This document shows positions 54,168-63,947 of a stretch of DNA of 64,000 bases, in pieces. The stretch's first letter is position 1. Each line of letters starts with the position of its first letter. The stretch covers positions 33,208 to 97,207 of the forward strand of contig NZ_DAMBQK010000017.1 in assembly GCF_032062175.1 (NCBI RefSeq), given 5' to 3'. The position numbers and the translations under genes are program-made. The stretch comes from Atlantibacter sp032062175. Its GTDB lineage: Bacteria; Pseudomonadota; Gammaproteobacteria; Enterobacterales; Enterobacteriaceae. The notes under the pieces were generated by a model. That model was given only the letters and a program-made list of their open reading frames with translations, was not told where the DNA came from and ran no database searches.

Positions 54168-55448
54168 TTAAACAACATAGTCAACCAGAGTCGGTTCTTG
54201 TTTACAGAGGCGGCGCCAGTCAACGATGGGCATACGTACTTCCAGCCCCACGCTACCGTCCTCCTCCATCCACTCTTTTTCTATCGCCTGAAGCTGGTAA
54301 AACCGGCTCCGCAGTCGCCCTGCCTCTGGAGGCAAACGCAACGTGTGCTGCGCTATCTCTCCCGACAAACGCTCCGTCAGAGCCTGGAAAAGCAGTGGTA
54401 CGCCGTCACCGGTCTGGGCAGAAAGCCAAACCCGAATCGGCATATTTTCATCGTTTCTGTCGATACGCGGCTGAAACCCGTCCAGCGTATCGATTTTGTT
54501 CATCACCAGCAGGGTCGGGATCTCGTCAGCCTCGATCTCTTCGAGCACCGTGTTAACGGCGTCGATGTTCTCCTGCATACGGACATCCGCTGCGTCAACC
54601 ACATGCAGCAGCAACGTGGCCTGACGCGTTTCCTGCAAGGTCGCTTTAAACGCGGCAACCAGATCATGGGGCAGATGGCGGATAAAGCCGACGGTATCCG
54701 CCAGCACGGTTTCACCGACATCGGCAACATCTATCCGGCGCAGCGTCGGGTCCAGCGTGGCAAACAGCTGATCCGCCGCGTAAACCTGCGCTTCGGTAAT
54801 CTGGTTGAACAAGGTGGATTTACCGGCGTTGGTATAGCCCACCAGTGAGACGGTAGGAATATCCGCTTTGCTTCTCGATCGACGCCCTTGTTCGCGTTGT
54901 TTTTCGACTTTCTCAAGGCGTGAAAGAATTAACGTAATACGGTTACGCAGCAAACGGCGGTCAGTTTCCAACTGCGTTTCACCCGGCCCGCGCAAGCCTA
55001 TCCCGCCTTTCTGACGTTCAAGGTGGGTCCAGCCGCGCACCAGACGCGTCGCCAGATGCCGTAATTGGGCGAGCTCAACCTGCAACTTCCCTTCATGGGT
55101 GCGTGCACGTTGGGCAAAAATGTCTAATATCAAGCCGGTGCGGTCGATTACGCGACACTCACACAGGCGCTCCAGGTTACGTTCCTGGGCGGGCGTTAAT
55201 GCGTGATCAAATAAAACAACCGATGCGCCCGTCGCTTTAACGGCATCAGCTATTTCGACGGCCTTACCTTCACCTACAAAATACTTTGGGTGCGGGGCTT
55301 TACGGCTACCGGTAATCACCTGTAATGCTTCGACACCGGCGGAAGAGACCAGAGAATCAAACTCCTGGAGATCTTCCATATCTTTGTCTTGCGAAAAATA
55401 GATGTGTACCAGCACCGCCTGCTCACCGGCGTCATAACGGTCAAACAA
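54168..55448 (-). CDS. hflX: HflX, ribosome-associated GTPase
   Basis: 426 residues. N-terminal HflX domain (SSAGVEALQVITGSRKAPHPKYFVGEGKA), coiled segment, then G domain with GYTNAGKSTLFN (P-loop), DTVGFIRHLPHDLVAAFK (switch 2) and NKID. Splits stalled 70S ribosomes under heat stress. Downstream of hfq in the amiB-mutL-miaA-hfq-hflX-hflKC block; 192 bp of non-coding sequence separate it from hflK, more than I recall in E. coli. Confidence 0.97.
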   Translation of the reverse strand: MFDRYDAGEQAVLVHIYFSQDKDMEDLQEFDSLVSSAGVEALQVITGSRKAPHPKYFVGEGKAVEIADAVKATGASVVLFDHALTPAQERNLERLCECRVIDRTGLILDIFAQRARTHEGKLQVELAQLRHLATRLVRGWTHLERQKGGIGLRGPGETQLETDRRLLRNRITLILSRLEKVEKQREQGRRSRSKADIPTVSLVGYTNAGKSTLFNQITEAQVYAADQLFATLDPTLRRIDVADVGETVLADTVGFIRHLPHDLVAAFKATLQETRQATLLLHVVDAADVRMQENIDAVNTVLEEIEADEIPTLLVMNKIDTLDGFQPRIDRNDENMPIRVWLSAQTGDGVPLLFQALTERLSGEIAQHTLRLPPEAGRLRSRFYQLQAIEKEWMEEDGSVGLEVRMPIVDWRRLCKQEPTLVDYVV

Positions 55449-55462
55449 GCGTATAACCTCTC

Positions 55463-55500
55463 AAAAAGACCAGCGGGGAACACAGCCAGACTGGTTCCCC
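55463..55500 (-). terminator. Possible terminator/attenuator between hfq and hflX
   Basis: Minus-strand GGGGAAC ... GTTCCCC stem (12-base loop) followed by GCTGGTCTTTTT. Would reduce read-through from hfq into hflX. The T-run is set off by eight bases, so strength is uncertain. Confidence 0.45.
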
Positions 55501-55521
55501 GTCATGGAAACAGCCACCCGC

Positions 55522-55830
55522 TTATTCGGCGTCGTCGCTGTCTTGCTGTGGTGCAGATGAACCCTGCGCATTACTGTGATGGTAATTGCTACCTGTGCTG
55601 CCACCAGCGTTATTGCTGTGATGAGAAACCGGGCGAGACGGCACCACCGTAGAAATCGCGTGCTTATACACCATCTGGCTAACCGTGTTTTTCAACAAAA
55701 TAACGAACTGATCGAAAGACTCAATCTGCCCTTGCAGCTTAATACCATTCACCAAATAAATAGAAACTGGAACACGTTCACGACGCAGTGCGTTCAAGAA
55801 CGGATCTTGTAAAGATTGCCCCTTAGCCAT
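55522..55830 (-). CDS. hfq: RNA chaperone Hfq
   Basis: 102 residues. The Sm1/Sm2 core (MAKGQSLQDPFLNALRRERVPVSIYL ... SFDQFVILLKNTVSQMVYKHAISTVVPSR) is identical to E. coli Hfq by eye, including the YKHAI motif. The C-terminal tail is Ser/Asn/Gly-rich with an acidic tip (QQDSDDAE). Pairs small RNAs with mRNAs as a hexamer. Confidence 0.99.
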   Translation of the reverse strand: MAKGQSLQDPFLNALRRERVPVSIYLVNGIKLQGQIESFDQFVILLKNTVSQMVYKHAISTVVPSRPVSHHSNNAGGSTGSNYHHSNAQGSSAPQQDSDDAE

Positions 55831-55930
55831 TCTATCTTTTCCTTATATGCTTGTTTTGTACTTAAGAACCCTTGGGCTCTGAAAAACTACCTAAAAAAAT
55901 TCGCGCACGATACGGTTCAATTGTACACAT

Positions 55931-56881
55931 TCATTGATGGTTCGCACCAACAACCTGTAACACGTCCTGACGGGCTTTTTCAGGATTATCACTGTCTAAC
56001 CAGTGAACACCTTCCCAACCCCGCAGCCAGGTCATCTGGCGTTTCGCCAACTGCCTCGTGGCGCAAATACCGCGATAAACCATGTCGTCATAAGGGACTT
56101 CACCGGCCAAATAAGACCACATCTGGCGGTATCCTACACAACGAATGGAAGGCATATCCGTATGCAAATCTCCACGGGCGAAAAGCGCCCGCACTTCTGC
56201 TTCAAAACCTGAAGCCAACATCTGATGAAAACGCTGCTCAATTCGCTGATGGAGCAGTTCACGGCTCGCCGGGGCGATGGCGAACTGGTGCACCTGGTAC
56301 GGCAGAGCGTCTCCTGACGTTTGCGTCAGTTCCGTTAAAGTTTTACCCGAAATGAAAAAAACTTCCAGTGCCCGGGAAAGTCTTTGCGGATCATTTGGAT
56401 GAATCCGTCTTGCCGCGACAGGGTCAATTTCCTGTAGTTCGCGATGCAAGGCGTCCCACCCCTGCTCTGCCGCCTGTTGTTCAATACGTGCCCTGATTTC
56501 TGGATTTGCCGAAGGCAAGGGGGATAACCCCTCCAGTAACGCCTTGAAGTAAAGCATGGTTCCGCCCACTAACAGTGGGATACGCCCGCTGGCGGTAATC
56601 TCCGCCATCTCTTTCAGCGCATCGCGACGAAAATCTGCCGCGGAGTACGCCTCAGCCGGGTCCAGCACATCCAGCAAACGGTGCGGCGCCTGCGCCAGCT
56701 CCGCTGCGGTCGGCTTCGCCGTTCCGACATCCATTCCTCGATAGATGAGGGCGGAGTCGACGCTTATCAACTCAACCGGGAGCGTTTTACGCAGATTAAT
56801 TGCCAGCGCCGTTTTGCCCGAGGCCGTCGGCCCCATTAAAAAAATCGCCTTAGGCAGGCTCGCCTTACTTACTTCAGTCAT
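55931..56881 (-). CDS. miaA: tRNA dimethylallyltransferase
   Basis: 316 residues. FLMGPTASGKTALAINL (P-loop), ISVDSALIYRGMDVGTAKP and LVGGTMLYFKALLEG are the family motifs; SIRCVGYRQMWSYLAGE follows. Adds the isopentenyl group to A37 of tRNAs that read UNN codons. Its start overlaps the mutL stop by 8 bp. Confidence 0.98.
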   Translation of the reverse strand: MTEVSKASLPKAIFLMGPTASGKTALAINLRKTLPVELISVDSALIYRGMDVGTAKPTAAELAQAPHRLLDVLDPAEAYSAADFRRDALKEMAEITASGRIPLLVGGTMLYFKALLEGLSPLPSANPEIRARIEQQAAEQGWDALHRELQEIDPVAARRIHPNDPQRLSRALEVFFISGKTLTELTQTSGDALPYQVHQFAIAPASRELLHQRIEQRFHQMLASGFEAEVRALFARGDLHTDMPSIRCVGYRQMWSYLAGEVPYDDMVYRGICATRQLAKRQMTWLRGWEGVHWLDSDNPEKARQDVLQVVGANHQ

Positions 56882-58721
56882 GTTTCAGGGCATTCATCGC
56901 CGGTTGGAGATCGACAGGTTGTAATAAACCACCAGGCGGTGACTTCACCAGGTTTGGACAAAGCCGTTCCACATCCGTTAACAGCGTGATGGCCTGGGCC
57001 ACGCTCCACTGTTCATGTTCGGTCGCCAGTTGGCGGGCAAGCCAGCCAGCAAGTTGTGCGGAATCGGCTTTCTCGTTTGCCGCCAGGTAGCCTATCAGTT
57101 CAGGAATCAAGATTTGTAAATTTTGTTGGCGTAAGGGTAAAGGCACGGTGCGGATCGTAACATGTTGATGATCCAGCATGGTTTGGATGCCCATTCCCTC
57201 TAATAATGCTGTGGCGTTGCGCATCACCGTTTGCTCTTGCGCATCCACCTTAATACGCACCGGGATCAGCAACGGCTGGGCACAGAGAGTTTCTGCGCCG
57301 GGCGTCAGTTGCCCCTGCCGGAGCCAGCGCTCCGCCACGGTTAAATCCAGCAGCATTATGCGCTCGTCGCGCTCCAGCAGCGCGTAAGCATTGCTGATGA
57401 CCGTCAAAACGCGGCCAAAGCTGTGGCTATGCCCTTCCAGCGCGGGCGGCACAGGTCTGTTTTCACGCGGCGTTTCCGGCGTCTCCAGCAGCTTACGATA
57501 GAGCGCGCCCTGCTGTTTTTGGTAATCCGCCTGGGCATGGGGCCATGCACCGCCTGATGAAGCGCGACCGCCGCCGGAAGAGGCGCTGGCCTGACGCGGT
57601 GCGGGCGCAGGTTTTTCCACCGCCGGCTGGGAGAAATGATTCTTCCCCGCCGCCACGCGATTTTCCGGCTGCCAGCGCGGCGGCGCTTCTTCGGCCTGCC
57701 CCAGCGGCAACGTCGGTTCCGCCTGCTGCTGTTGCAGCACGCTCAGCACGCCCTGGTAGATAAAATCATGCACCAGCCGCGACTGATGGAACCGCACTTC
57801 ATGCTTGGCCGGATGCACATTCACATCCACCTGATGCGGGTCGATCTCCAGATAAAGTACATAGGCGGGCTGCTGATCGACACCCAGCTTGTCTTCACAG
57901 GCCTGGCGAATAGCATGGTTAATCAGGCGGTCGCGCATCATGCGGCCATTCACGTAGCAATACTGGATTTCGCTCAGCCCGGCGCTGGCTTTCGGTTCCG
58001 CCACCCAGCCGCGCAACGCTAAATCACCGTGCTGCCACTCAATGGTCAACGCCTGCTCAAGAAACGCGGTGCCACAAATAGCCCCCAGACGCCGCTCTTT
58101 CGGCGCATTGGGTTGAACGCCGCGATACTGGCGGATGAGTTTGCCGTTATGGGTCAGATTGATCGTCACGTCGAAACGCGCCAGCGCGATGCGGCGGATA
58201 ATTTCGTCAATATGGTTGAATTCAGTTTTTTCGGTGCGCATGAATTTGCGCCGCGCCGGCGTGTTGTAAAACAGATCCAGCACTTCCAGCGTCGTGCCGA
58301 CAGGATGCGCAGCAGGTTTCACCGTCACATCCATATCGCGCCCTTCAGCATAGGCTTGCCATGCTTCACTCTGTTCTGCGGTGCGTGATGTCAGGGTCAG
58401 GCGTGATACCGAACTGATACTGGCCAGCGCCTCGCCGCGAAACCCGAGGCTAATAATTGCTTCCAGGTCATCAAGCGAGGCGATTTTACTGGTGGCATGT
58501 CGCGCCAGCGCCAGCGCCAGTTCGTCTTTGTTAATGCCGCTGCCGTTATCCCGGATGCGAATAAGCTTCGCCCCGCCGCGCTCAATATCGATATCAATAC
58601 GCGTCGCACCGGCGTCCAGGCTGTTTTCTACCAGTTCCTTAACGACGGATGCGGGGCGTTCCACCACTTCACCTGCGGCTATCTGATTTGCAAGCTGTGG
58701 CGGCAGAACCTGAATCGGCAT
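56874..58721 (-). CDS. mutL: DNA mismatch repair protein MutL
   Basis: 615 residues. GHKL ATPase motifs VKELVENSLDAGAT, RDNGSGINKDEL and LGFRGEALASISS are in place, followed by a Pro/Ala/Gln-rich linker (about 340-425) and the C-terminal dimerisation domain (SHSFGRVLTVISNAYALLERDERIMLLDL). No endonuclease motif, as expected for a Dam-directed system. Couples MutS to MutH and UvrD. Confidence 0.98.
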   Translation of the reverse strand: MPIQVLPPQLANQIAAGEVVERPASVVKELVENSLDAGATRIDIDIERGGAKLIRIRDNGSGINKDELALALARHATSKIASLDDLEAIISLGFRGEALASISSVSRLTLTSRTAEQSEAWQAYAEGRDMDVTVKPAAHPVGTTLEVLDLFYNTPARRKFMRTEKTEFNHIDEIIRRIALARFDVTINLTHNGKLIRQYRGVQPNAPKERRLGAICGTAFLEQALTIEWQHGDLALRGWVAEPKASAGLSEIQYCYVNGRMMRDRLINHAIRQACEDKLGVDQQPAYVLYLEIDPHQVDVNVHPAKHEVRFHQSRLVHDFIYQGVLSVLQQQQAEPTLPLGQAEEAPPRWQPENRVAAGKNHFSQPAVEKPAPAPRQASASSGGGRASSGGAWPHAQADYQKQQGALYRKLLETPETPRENRPVPPALEGHSHSFGRVLTVISNAYALLERDERIMLLDLTVAERWLRQGQLTPGAETLCAQPLLIPVRIKVDAQEQTVMRNATALLEGMGIQTMLDHQHVTIRTVPLPLRQQNLQILIPELIGYLAANEKADSAQLAGWLARQLATEHEQWSVAQAITLLTDVERLCPNLVKSPPGGLLQPVDLQPAMNALKHD

Positions 58722-58730
58722 GAATGCTCC

Positions 58731-60068
58731 TTATTGCGTCACGGCAAACTGGCCCGTGGCCGTTGAACCGGCGTTAACCGTTTTGCCGGTGCCGCCTTCT
58801 CCTGGCGCCGATTGTAACGGATGCGACAGGAAATAGTTACGCAATCCCTTATAAAGCGCATCGGCAATTTGCTGTTGGTAATCATCGCTCGCCAACAGGC
58901 GTTCTTCGCCGCTGTTGCTGATAAAACCCGTCTCCACTAACAGGGACGGAATATCCGGCGAGCGCAGTACGCCGAGGCTGGCGTGTTCCGGTCGGCGCTT
59001 ATGTAAATCGCCCACCCGCGCCAGTTGCGACAGCACGTTGGTCGCCACGTCGTAACCGACGCGCTGGGAGTGGCCAAACTGTAAATCCAGCACTGCCTGG
59101 CTTAAGTACGGGTCTGCCTGGCTGTTCGCCAGCACGTCGCCCGCCCCGCCCAGCAGTTCCGATTGCTTCTCATGCTGTTCAAGCCAGCCCGCCATTTCGC
59201 TGTTCGCGCGGCGATTCGACAGCACCCATACCGACGCGCCCGTGGCGTCGCGGTTTGGCGCGGCGTCCGCGTGGATAGACACCAGCACGTTGGCGTTTTG
59301 TTTGCGCGCGACGTCGGAACGGCCCATTACCGAAATAAAGTAATCGCCGTCGCGCGTCAGCACGCCTTTAAACAACGGGTCGTCATTTAACAGGGTGCGC
59401 AGCTTGCGGGCGATAGCGATAGTGACGTTTTTCTCTTTCACGCCGCCAGGGCCGATAGCGCCAGGATCCTGGCCGCCGTGCCCGGCATCAATCGCCACGA
59501 CCACACGATCGCCGCTGGCCGATACCGCGCGCGTACTGGCAGGCCGCGTCACGGTATTGCTGCTCACTACAGAGGTCACGCGATCGGATTCCGATTTAAA
59601 CGGATTACGCGCAGGCTCTACGGTGCGCGGCGGCGGAGCACTCTCCCGCTTCGCCACTACTGGCGGCGGAGGCGGCGGAGGCGCATCGGCGTTGATGGTG
59701 AACACCACGGTATAGTTAGCGCCGTTTTGCTGCTTCACCGCGCGGGTTTTGCCGTTCTTCGTGAGATCGACCACCAGGCGCAGCGAGCCGCTGTCTTTCG
59801 GTGTACCTGAACGAATGCTTTTCACCAGGTTGCTGCCGCTGAAAATAAGCGGCAGCCCCTGAATCACGCCGGTCTGTTTAATATCCAACGCCACGCTGCG
59901 CTGACCATCGTGAGAAAACGCATAATCAGGTTCGCCAAAAAAGCTGAACGTAATACGCGCCTGGTCATCGCCGTTGGAGACCTGGATATCGGATAAGCTT
60001 GCCGCCCACGCAGGCGCGCACAGCGCCAGCCAGGCGAGGGTTAACCACTTTTTCATGCCAGATGTCAT
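58731..60068 (-). CDS. amiB: N-acetylmuramoyl-L-alanine amidase AmiB
   Basis: 445 residues, E. coli length. Signal peptide to APAWA|AS, AMIN domain (about 23-125), a linker with seven prolines in a row, and the Amidase_3 domain (about 188-415: VAIDAGHGGQDPGAIG, HADAAPNRDATGASVWVLSN, LLVETGFISN with the zinc and catalytic residues). Splits septal peptidoglycan when activated by EnvC. An alternative start four codons downstream (MKKW) is possible. The tail (STATGQFAVTQ) differs from E. coli. Confidence 0.95.
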   Translation of the reverse strand: MTSGMKKWLTLAWLALCAPAWAASLSDIQVSNGDDQARITFSFFGEPDYAFSHDGQRSVALDIKQTGVIQGLPLIFSGSNLVKSIRSGTPKDSGSLRLVVDLTKNGKTRAVKQQNGANYTVVFTINADAPPPPPPPVVAKRESAPPPRTVEPARNPFKSESDRVTSVVSSNTVTRPASTRAVSASGDRVVVAIDAGHGGQDPGAIGPGGVKEKNVTIAIARKLRTLLNDDPLFKGVLTRDGDYFISVMGRSDVARKQNANVLVSIHADAAPNRDATGASVWVLSNRRANSEMAGWLEQHEKQSELLGGAGDVLANSQADPYLSQAVLDLQFGHSQRVGYDVATNVLSQLARVGDLHKRRPEHASLGVLRSPDIPSLLVETGFISNSGEERLLASDDYQQQIADALYKGLRNYFLSHPLQSAPGEGGTGKTVNAGSTATGQFAVTQ

Positions 60069-60098
60069 CCCGTTATCCTTGTTAAATGGCTGGACGCG

Positions 60099-60581
60099 TC
60101 ACGCTGAAACCGTGTCACTGTTGGGATCCAAACTTGCCACCAGCGTGTTGCCCGCCGTGGAAACCGCCTTAATCAACGCCGAACGCCCGCGATCGAGATA
60201 AGAAAGATGAATTTCGACATCCGGATCAGGCAGCACACCCGCCCCCTGTTGCGGCCACTCCACCAGGCAAATGGCGTTATCGGCAAAATAATCGCGGATC
60301 CCCATAAACTCCAGTTCTTCAGGGTCCGCCAGGCGATATAAGTCGAAGTGGTACACGGTCAGATTTTCAAGCTCGTACGGCTCGACCAGGGTATAGGTTG
60401 GGCTTTTCACATTGCCCTTATGACCCAACGCCTGCAAAAAACCACGACTAAAGGTGGTTTTACCCGCCCCTAAATCACCCACCAGCCAAATCACCGTTGC
60501 GCCATTACAGGCCTGCGCGACAGCCTTGCCGAAATCTAACGTTGCCTGTTCATCGGCGAGAGGGATAACACGTTCAATCAT
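60099..60581 (-). CDS. tsaE: TsaE, tRNA threonylcarbamoyladenosine synthesis ATPase
   Basis: 160 residues. WLVGDLGAGKTTFSRGFLQALG (P-loop), VKSPTYTLVEPYE, VYHFDLYRLADPEELEFMG and ICLVEWPQQG are the TsaE motifs. Works with TsaB-TsaD in making t6A37. Start overlaps the nnr stop by 8 bp (ATGATTGA). The C-terminal tail is a little longer than in E. coli (153 residues). Confidence 0.96.
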   Translation of the reverse strand: MIERVIPLADEQATLDFGKAVAQACNGATVIWLVGDLGAGKTTFSRGFLQALGHKGNVKSPTYTLVEPYELENLTVYHFDLYRLADPEELEFMGIRDYFADNAICLVEWPQQGAGVLPDPDVEIHLSYLDRGRSALIKAVSTAGNTLVASLDPNSDTVSA

Positions 60582-62100
60582 GGTTTACAGTATTCATTTC
60601 AGGGTTAACAACCAGGTGCAGCGTCGTAAACAGATCGCTTGCGAGCATTCCACGCGTTCCAGAACGGCGAGCGGCGGCATCGGCGGCGGCGGCATGCGCC
60701 ACGCAACCCGCGCAGGCAGCATCATAAAGATCGAGTTTTTGACCTAATAACGCGCCGATAATACCGGACAATACATCGCCCATTCCGCCCGTCGCCATGC
60801 CGGGATTTCCGGCATCGACAATCGCGAGTTCACCGTTTTCGCTGGCGACCAGCGTACCCGCCCCCTTTAAGACCACAACGCCGCCATAACGTTTCGCCAG
60901 GCGGTGGGCTGTGAGTAAGCGATCGCTTTCAATTTGCGCGACGTCACAATTGAGCAGGCGCGCCGCTTCGCCGGGGTGCGGCGTGATAACCCGATTCTGA
61001 CGTTTATCGGGATTGAATGCCAGAAGGTTGAGCGCATCCGCATCCCACAGCATCGGTTTTTGTGAATTTTCGACTTTTTGCAGTGCCCTCTTACCCCATT
61101 TTTCCTGACCCAGGCCAGGACCGATAATCACCACATCCGCCCATTCGAGGCCTTGAGTGAGCGATTCATCGGTTAACGCCTGCACCATCAGTTCAGGCCG
61201 GGCAGTAAGCAGCGCGGCGATATTTTCCTGACGCGTCAACACGCGCACCAGCCCGGCCCCGGAACGCAGCGCCGCTTCGCCCGCCAGACGAATCGCCCCG
61301 GCGGTGCCATGGTCGCCGCCAATCACCAGCAAGCGCCCGTTATCGCCTTTATGGGAGGTAGCGCGGCGCGGTTTAAGCCAGCGAACCAGCGTTGCCGCAT
61401 CGTAACGCTGGATTGGCGCAGGCTTGTCCGCCAGCCAGCTTTCCAACCCGAGCGCATTAACGTGGAGCTCTCCCACCACATCCCGGGCTTTTCCGGTCAA
61501 CAGGCCGGGCTTCAGGGCGATAAAGGTGAGTGTTTGTTGCGCCACAATCACGCTGCCCGGCGTTGCGCCGGTTTCAGCCAGTAGCCCGGAGGGGATATCT
61601 AACGCCAGAACTGGCGCGGGATCGGCATTGGCTTGATCGATCAGCGCGCTGACCGACGGGCGCGGCGCGCTGGCAAGGCCCGTTCCCAGCAGGCCATCAA
61701 TAATCAGCGACACGCCCTGCGGCCAGGGCGTCGTCGACGCGTGGATTTCCCCACCCGCGTTAAGCCAGGCGTCGCGGGCGCAGGCTGCTTCTTCAGGGAG
61801 CGGCTTGTCGCTCTCCAGCGCCAGCAGCGTAACGTCGATACCTTCGGCCTTCGCCAGCCGCGCCACCACGTAGCCGTCGCCGCCGTTGTTGCCGTGTCCG
61901 CATAACACCAGCCAGTGCTGCGCCTCAGGCCACGTCGCGCGCGCCAGCCGAAATGCGGCTTCCCCGGCGCGCAGCATCAATTCATACAGGGTGATGCCGA
62001 GGCTATCCGCCGCCTCTTTCTCTGCTTTTCTCACCCACTCAGCGGGCCATACCGAGTGTGGTATACTGCTACGGTTACTGGTAAGCCGATGGTCCGTCAT
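60574..62100 (-). CDS. nnr: Bifunctional NAD(P)H-hydrate epimerase/dehydratase
   Basis: 508 residues from MTDHRLTSN at 62100. N-terminal YjeF_N epimerase (about 20-220; LCGHGNNGGDGYVVARL) and a C-terminal ribokinase-like ADP-dependent dehydratase (about 228-500; SHKGDNGRLLVIGGDHGTAGA, LWDADALNLLA, AGNPGMATGGMGDVLSG). Repairs hydrated NADH and NADPH. Its start codon overlaps that of divergent queG by two bases in the palindrome CATG. Confidence 0.95.
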   Translation of the reverse strand: MTDHRLTSNRSSIPHSVWPAEWVRKAEKEAADSLGITLYELMLRAGEAAFRLARATWPEAQHWLVLCGHGNNGGDGYVVARLAKAEGIDVTLLALESDKPLPEEAACARDAWLNAGGEIHASTTPWPQGVSLIIDGLLGTGLASAPRPSVSALIDQANADPAPVLALDIPSGLLAETGATPGSVIVAQQTLTFIALKPGLLTGKARDVVGELHVNALGLESWLADKPAPIQRYDAATLVRWLKPRRATSHKGDNGRLLVIGGDHGTAGAIRLAGEAALRSGAGLVRVLTRQENIAALLTARPELMVQALTDESLTQGLEWADVVIIGPGLGQEKWGKRALQKVENSQKPMLWDADALNLLAFNPDKRQNRVITPHPGEAARLLNCDVAQIESDRLLTAHRLAKRYGGVVVLKGAGTLVASENGELAIVDAGNPGMATGGMGDVLSGIIGALLGQKLDLYDAACAGCVAHAAAADAAARRSGTRGMLASDLFTTLHLVVNPEMNTVNHD

Positions 62101-63238
62101 GTCTGAACCCCTTGATCTCAATCTTCTCGCGCAAAATATAAAACAATGGGGCGCCGATCTCGGCTTTCAGCATGTCGGCATTACCGACACCGATTTAACC
62201 CCCCAGGAGCCTGCGCTCCAGGCGTGGCTGGACAAACAGTATCACGGCGAGATGGAGTGGATGGCGCGTCACGGTATGATGCGCGCCCGCCCGCATGAAC
62301 TGTTGCCCGGCACCCTGCGCGTGATCAGCGTCAGGATGAACTATCTGCCCACCAACGCCGCGTTTGCGCACACCTTAAAAGATCCCTCGCTGGGTTATAT
62401 CAGCCGCTATGCGCTGGGCCGCGATTATCACAAGCTGATGCGAAATCGGCTGAAAAAACTGGGGGAAATTATCCAGGAGCAATACGCGTCGCTGAATTTT
62501 AGACCCTTTGTCGATTCCGCGCCCGTGCTTGAACGCCCGTTGGCCGCAAAGGCGGGCCTGGGCTGGACGGGTAAGCACTCACTTATACTCGATCGCGACG
62601 CCGGTTCGTTTTTTTTCCTCGGCGAGCTGCTGGTTGATATCCCGCTGCCGGTGGATCAACCGGTGGAAGAAGGCTGCGGCCGCTGCGTGGCATGTATGAC
62701 TATCTGCCCAACCGGCGCGATTGTCGAACCTTACACCGTCGATGCGCGTCGCTGTATTTCTTATCTGACCATTGAGCTTGAAGGAGCGATTCCGGAAGCG
62801 TTCCGTCCGCTGATTGGCAACCGCATCTACGGCTGCGATGACTGCCAGCTCATTTGCCCGTGGAACCGTTTTTCGCAGTTGACCGTTGAAGCGGATTTTT
62901 CGCCGCGCCAGGCGTTGCACAGCCCGAAACTGATTGAGCTATTTGGCTGGAGCGAAGCGCACTTCTTAAAAATGACCGAAGGCTCAGCGATCCGCCGCAT
63001 CGGCCACGTGCGTTTTCTACGTAATATTGCCGTCGCGTTAGGGAATGCTGCGTGGGATGAAGCCAATATTGACGCGCTGACAAAAAGAAAAGGTGAGCAC
63101 CCACTTCTCGATGAGCACATAGACTGGGCGATTGCGCAACAATTAACCAAGCGAAACGCCAATGCTATTGAGGTTCAGTTGCCGAAAAAACAGCGCTTAG
63201 TACGGGTAATAGAGAAAGGTTTAACGCGAGATGCGTAA
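62099..63238 (+). CDS. queG: Epoxyqueuosine reductase QueG
   Basis: 379 residues from MSEPLDLNLLAQNIKQW. Two [4Fe-4S] cluster motifs: CGRCVACMTICPTGAI (first Cys at about residue 193) and CDDCQLICPWNR. Cobalamin-binding N-terminal half includes SYISRYALGRDYHKL-type sequence (YISRYALGRDYHKLMRNRLKKL). Catalyses the last step of queuosine synthesis in tRNA. The long in-frame extension to 61886 is antisense to nnr and is not used. Confidence 0.96.
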   Translation: MSEPLDLNLLAQNIKQWGADLGFQHVGITDTDLTPQEPALQAWLDKQYHGEMEWMARHGMMRARPHELLPGTLRVISVRMNYLPTNAAFAHTLKDPSLGYISRYALGRDYHKLMRNRLKKLGEIIQEQYASLNFRPFVDSAPVLERPLAAKAGLGWTGKHSLILDRDAGSFFFLGELLVDIPLPVDQPVEEGCGRCVACMTICPTGAIVEPYTVDARRCISYLTIELEGAIPEAFRPLIGNRIYGCDDCQLICPWNRFSQLTVEADFSPRQALHSPKLIELFGWSEAHFLKMTEGSAIRRIGHVRFLRNIAVALGNAAWDEANIDALTKRKGEHPLLDEHIDWAIAQQLTKRNANAIEVQLPKKQRLVRVIEKGLTRDA

Positions 63239-63506
63239 GAAAATGCTCTGTGAATAAAATTTAAAAGGCCTTGTCATTCAATCGTAAAAAATCCGTCAGT
63301 GATCGAATTAACAATTTCAGTAGCCCGAAATTATTTTTAATAAACAGGAGCTTACTGAAAAGATGTCAAAATGTGACTTGTAGTCTACGGCGGAGCGGTA
63401 AGAAATAACCTGTGGATAAGTCTGTTGAAAGCCGTGTTTCAAACTCGCGAAAAAGGCTTACAGACAAGGTGACTTGCTGTGGATAATTTTTAATCGGTGA
63501 GAAATT
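63239..63506. promoter_or_regulatory. datA: datA-like DnaA-titration region
   Basis: The gap between queG and the tRNA-Gly cluster holds three DnaA boxes, all in the same orientation: TGTGAATAA (63249-63257), TGTGGATAA (63411-63419) and TGTGGATAA (63478-63486). The last two are perfect TTATCCACA boxes on the minus strand. E. coli datA, which promotes hydrolysis of DnaA-ATP after initiation, lies at this chromosomal address beside glyVXY. I could not identify a convincing IHF site by eye. Confidence 0.7.
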
Positions 63507-63582
<76 letters not shown>

Positions 63583-63653
63583 TTAATCTTCGTCTTTCGC
63601 GCTGCTTAACTGCAACTCGAAATCCTGCGACTGGATGGTGCTGAATCAAATTT

Positions 63654-63729
<76 letters not shown>

Positions 63730-63800
63730 TTAATCTTCGTCTTTCGCGCTGCTTAACTGCAACTCGAAATCCTGCGACTGGATGGTGCTGAATCAAATTT

Positions 63801-63876
<76 letters not shown>

Positions 63877-63947
63877 TTAATCTTCGTCTTTCGCGCTGCT
63901 TAACTGCAACTCGAAATCCTGCGACTGGATGGTGCTGAATCAAATTT

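Noticed and set aside
61886..62098. N-terminal extension of queG
   Set aside because: The extension is antisense to the first part of nnr; family alignment from memory begins at 62099.
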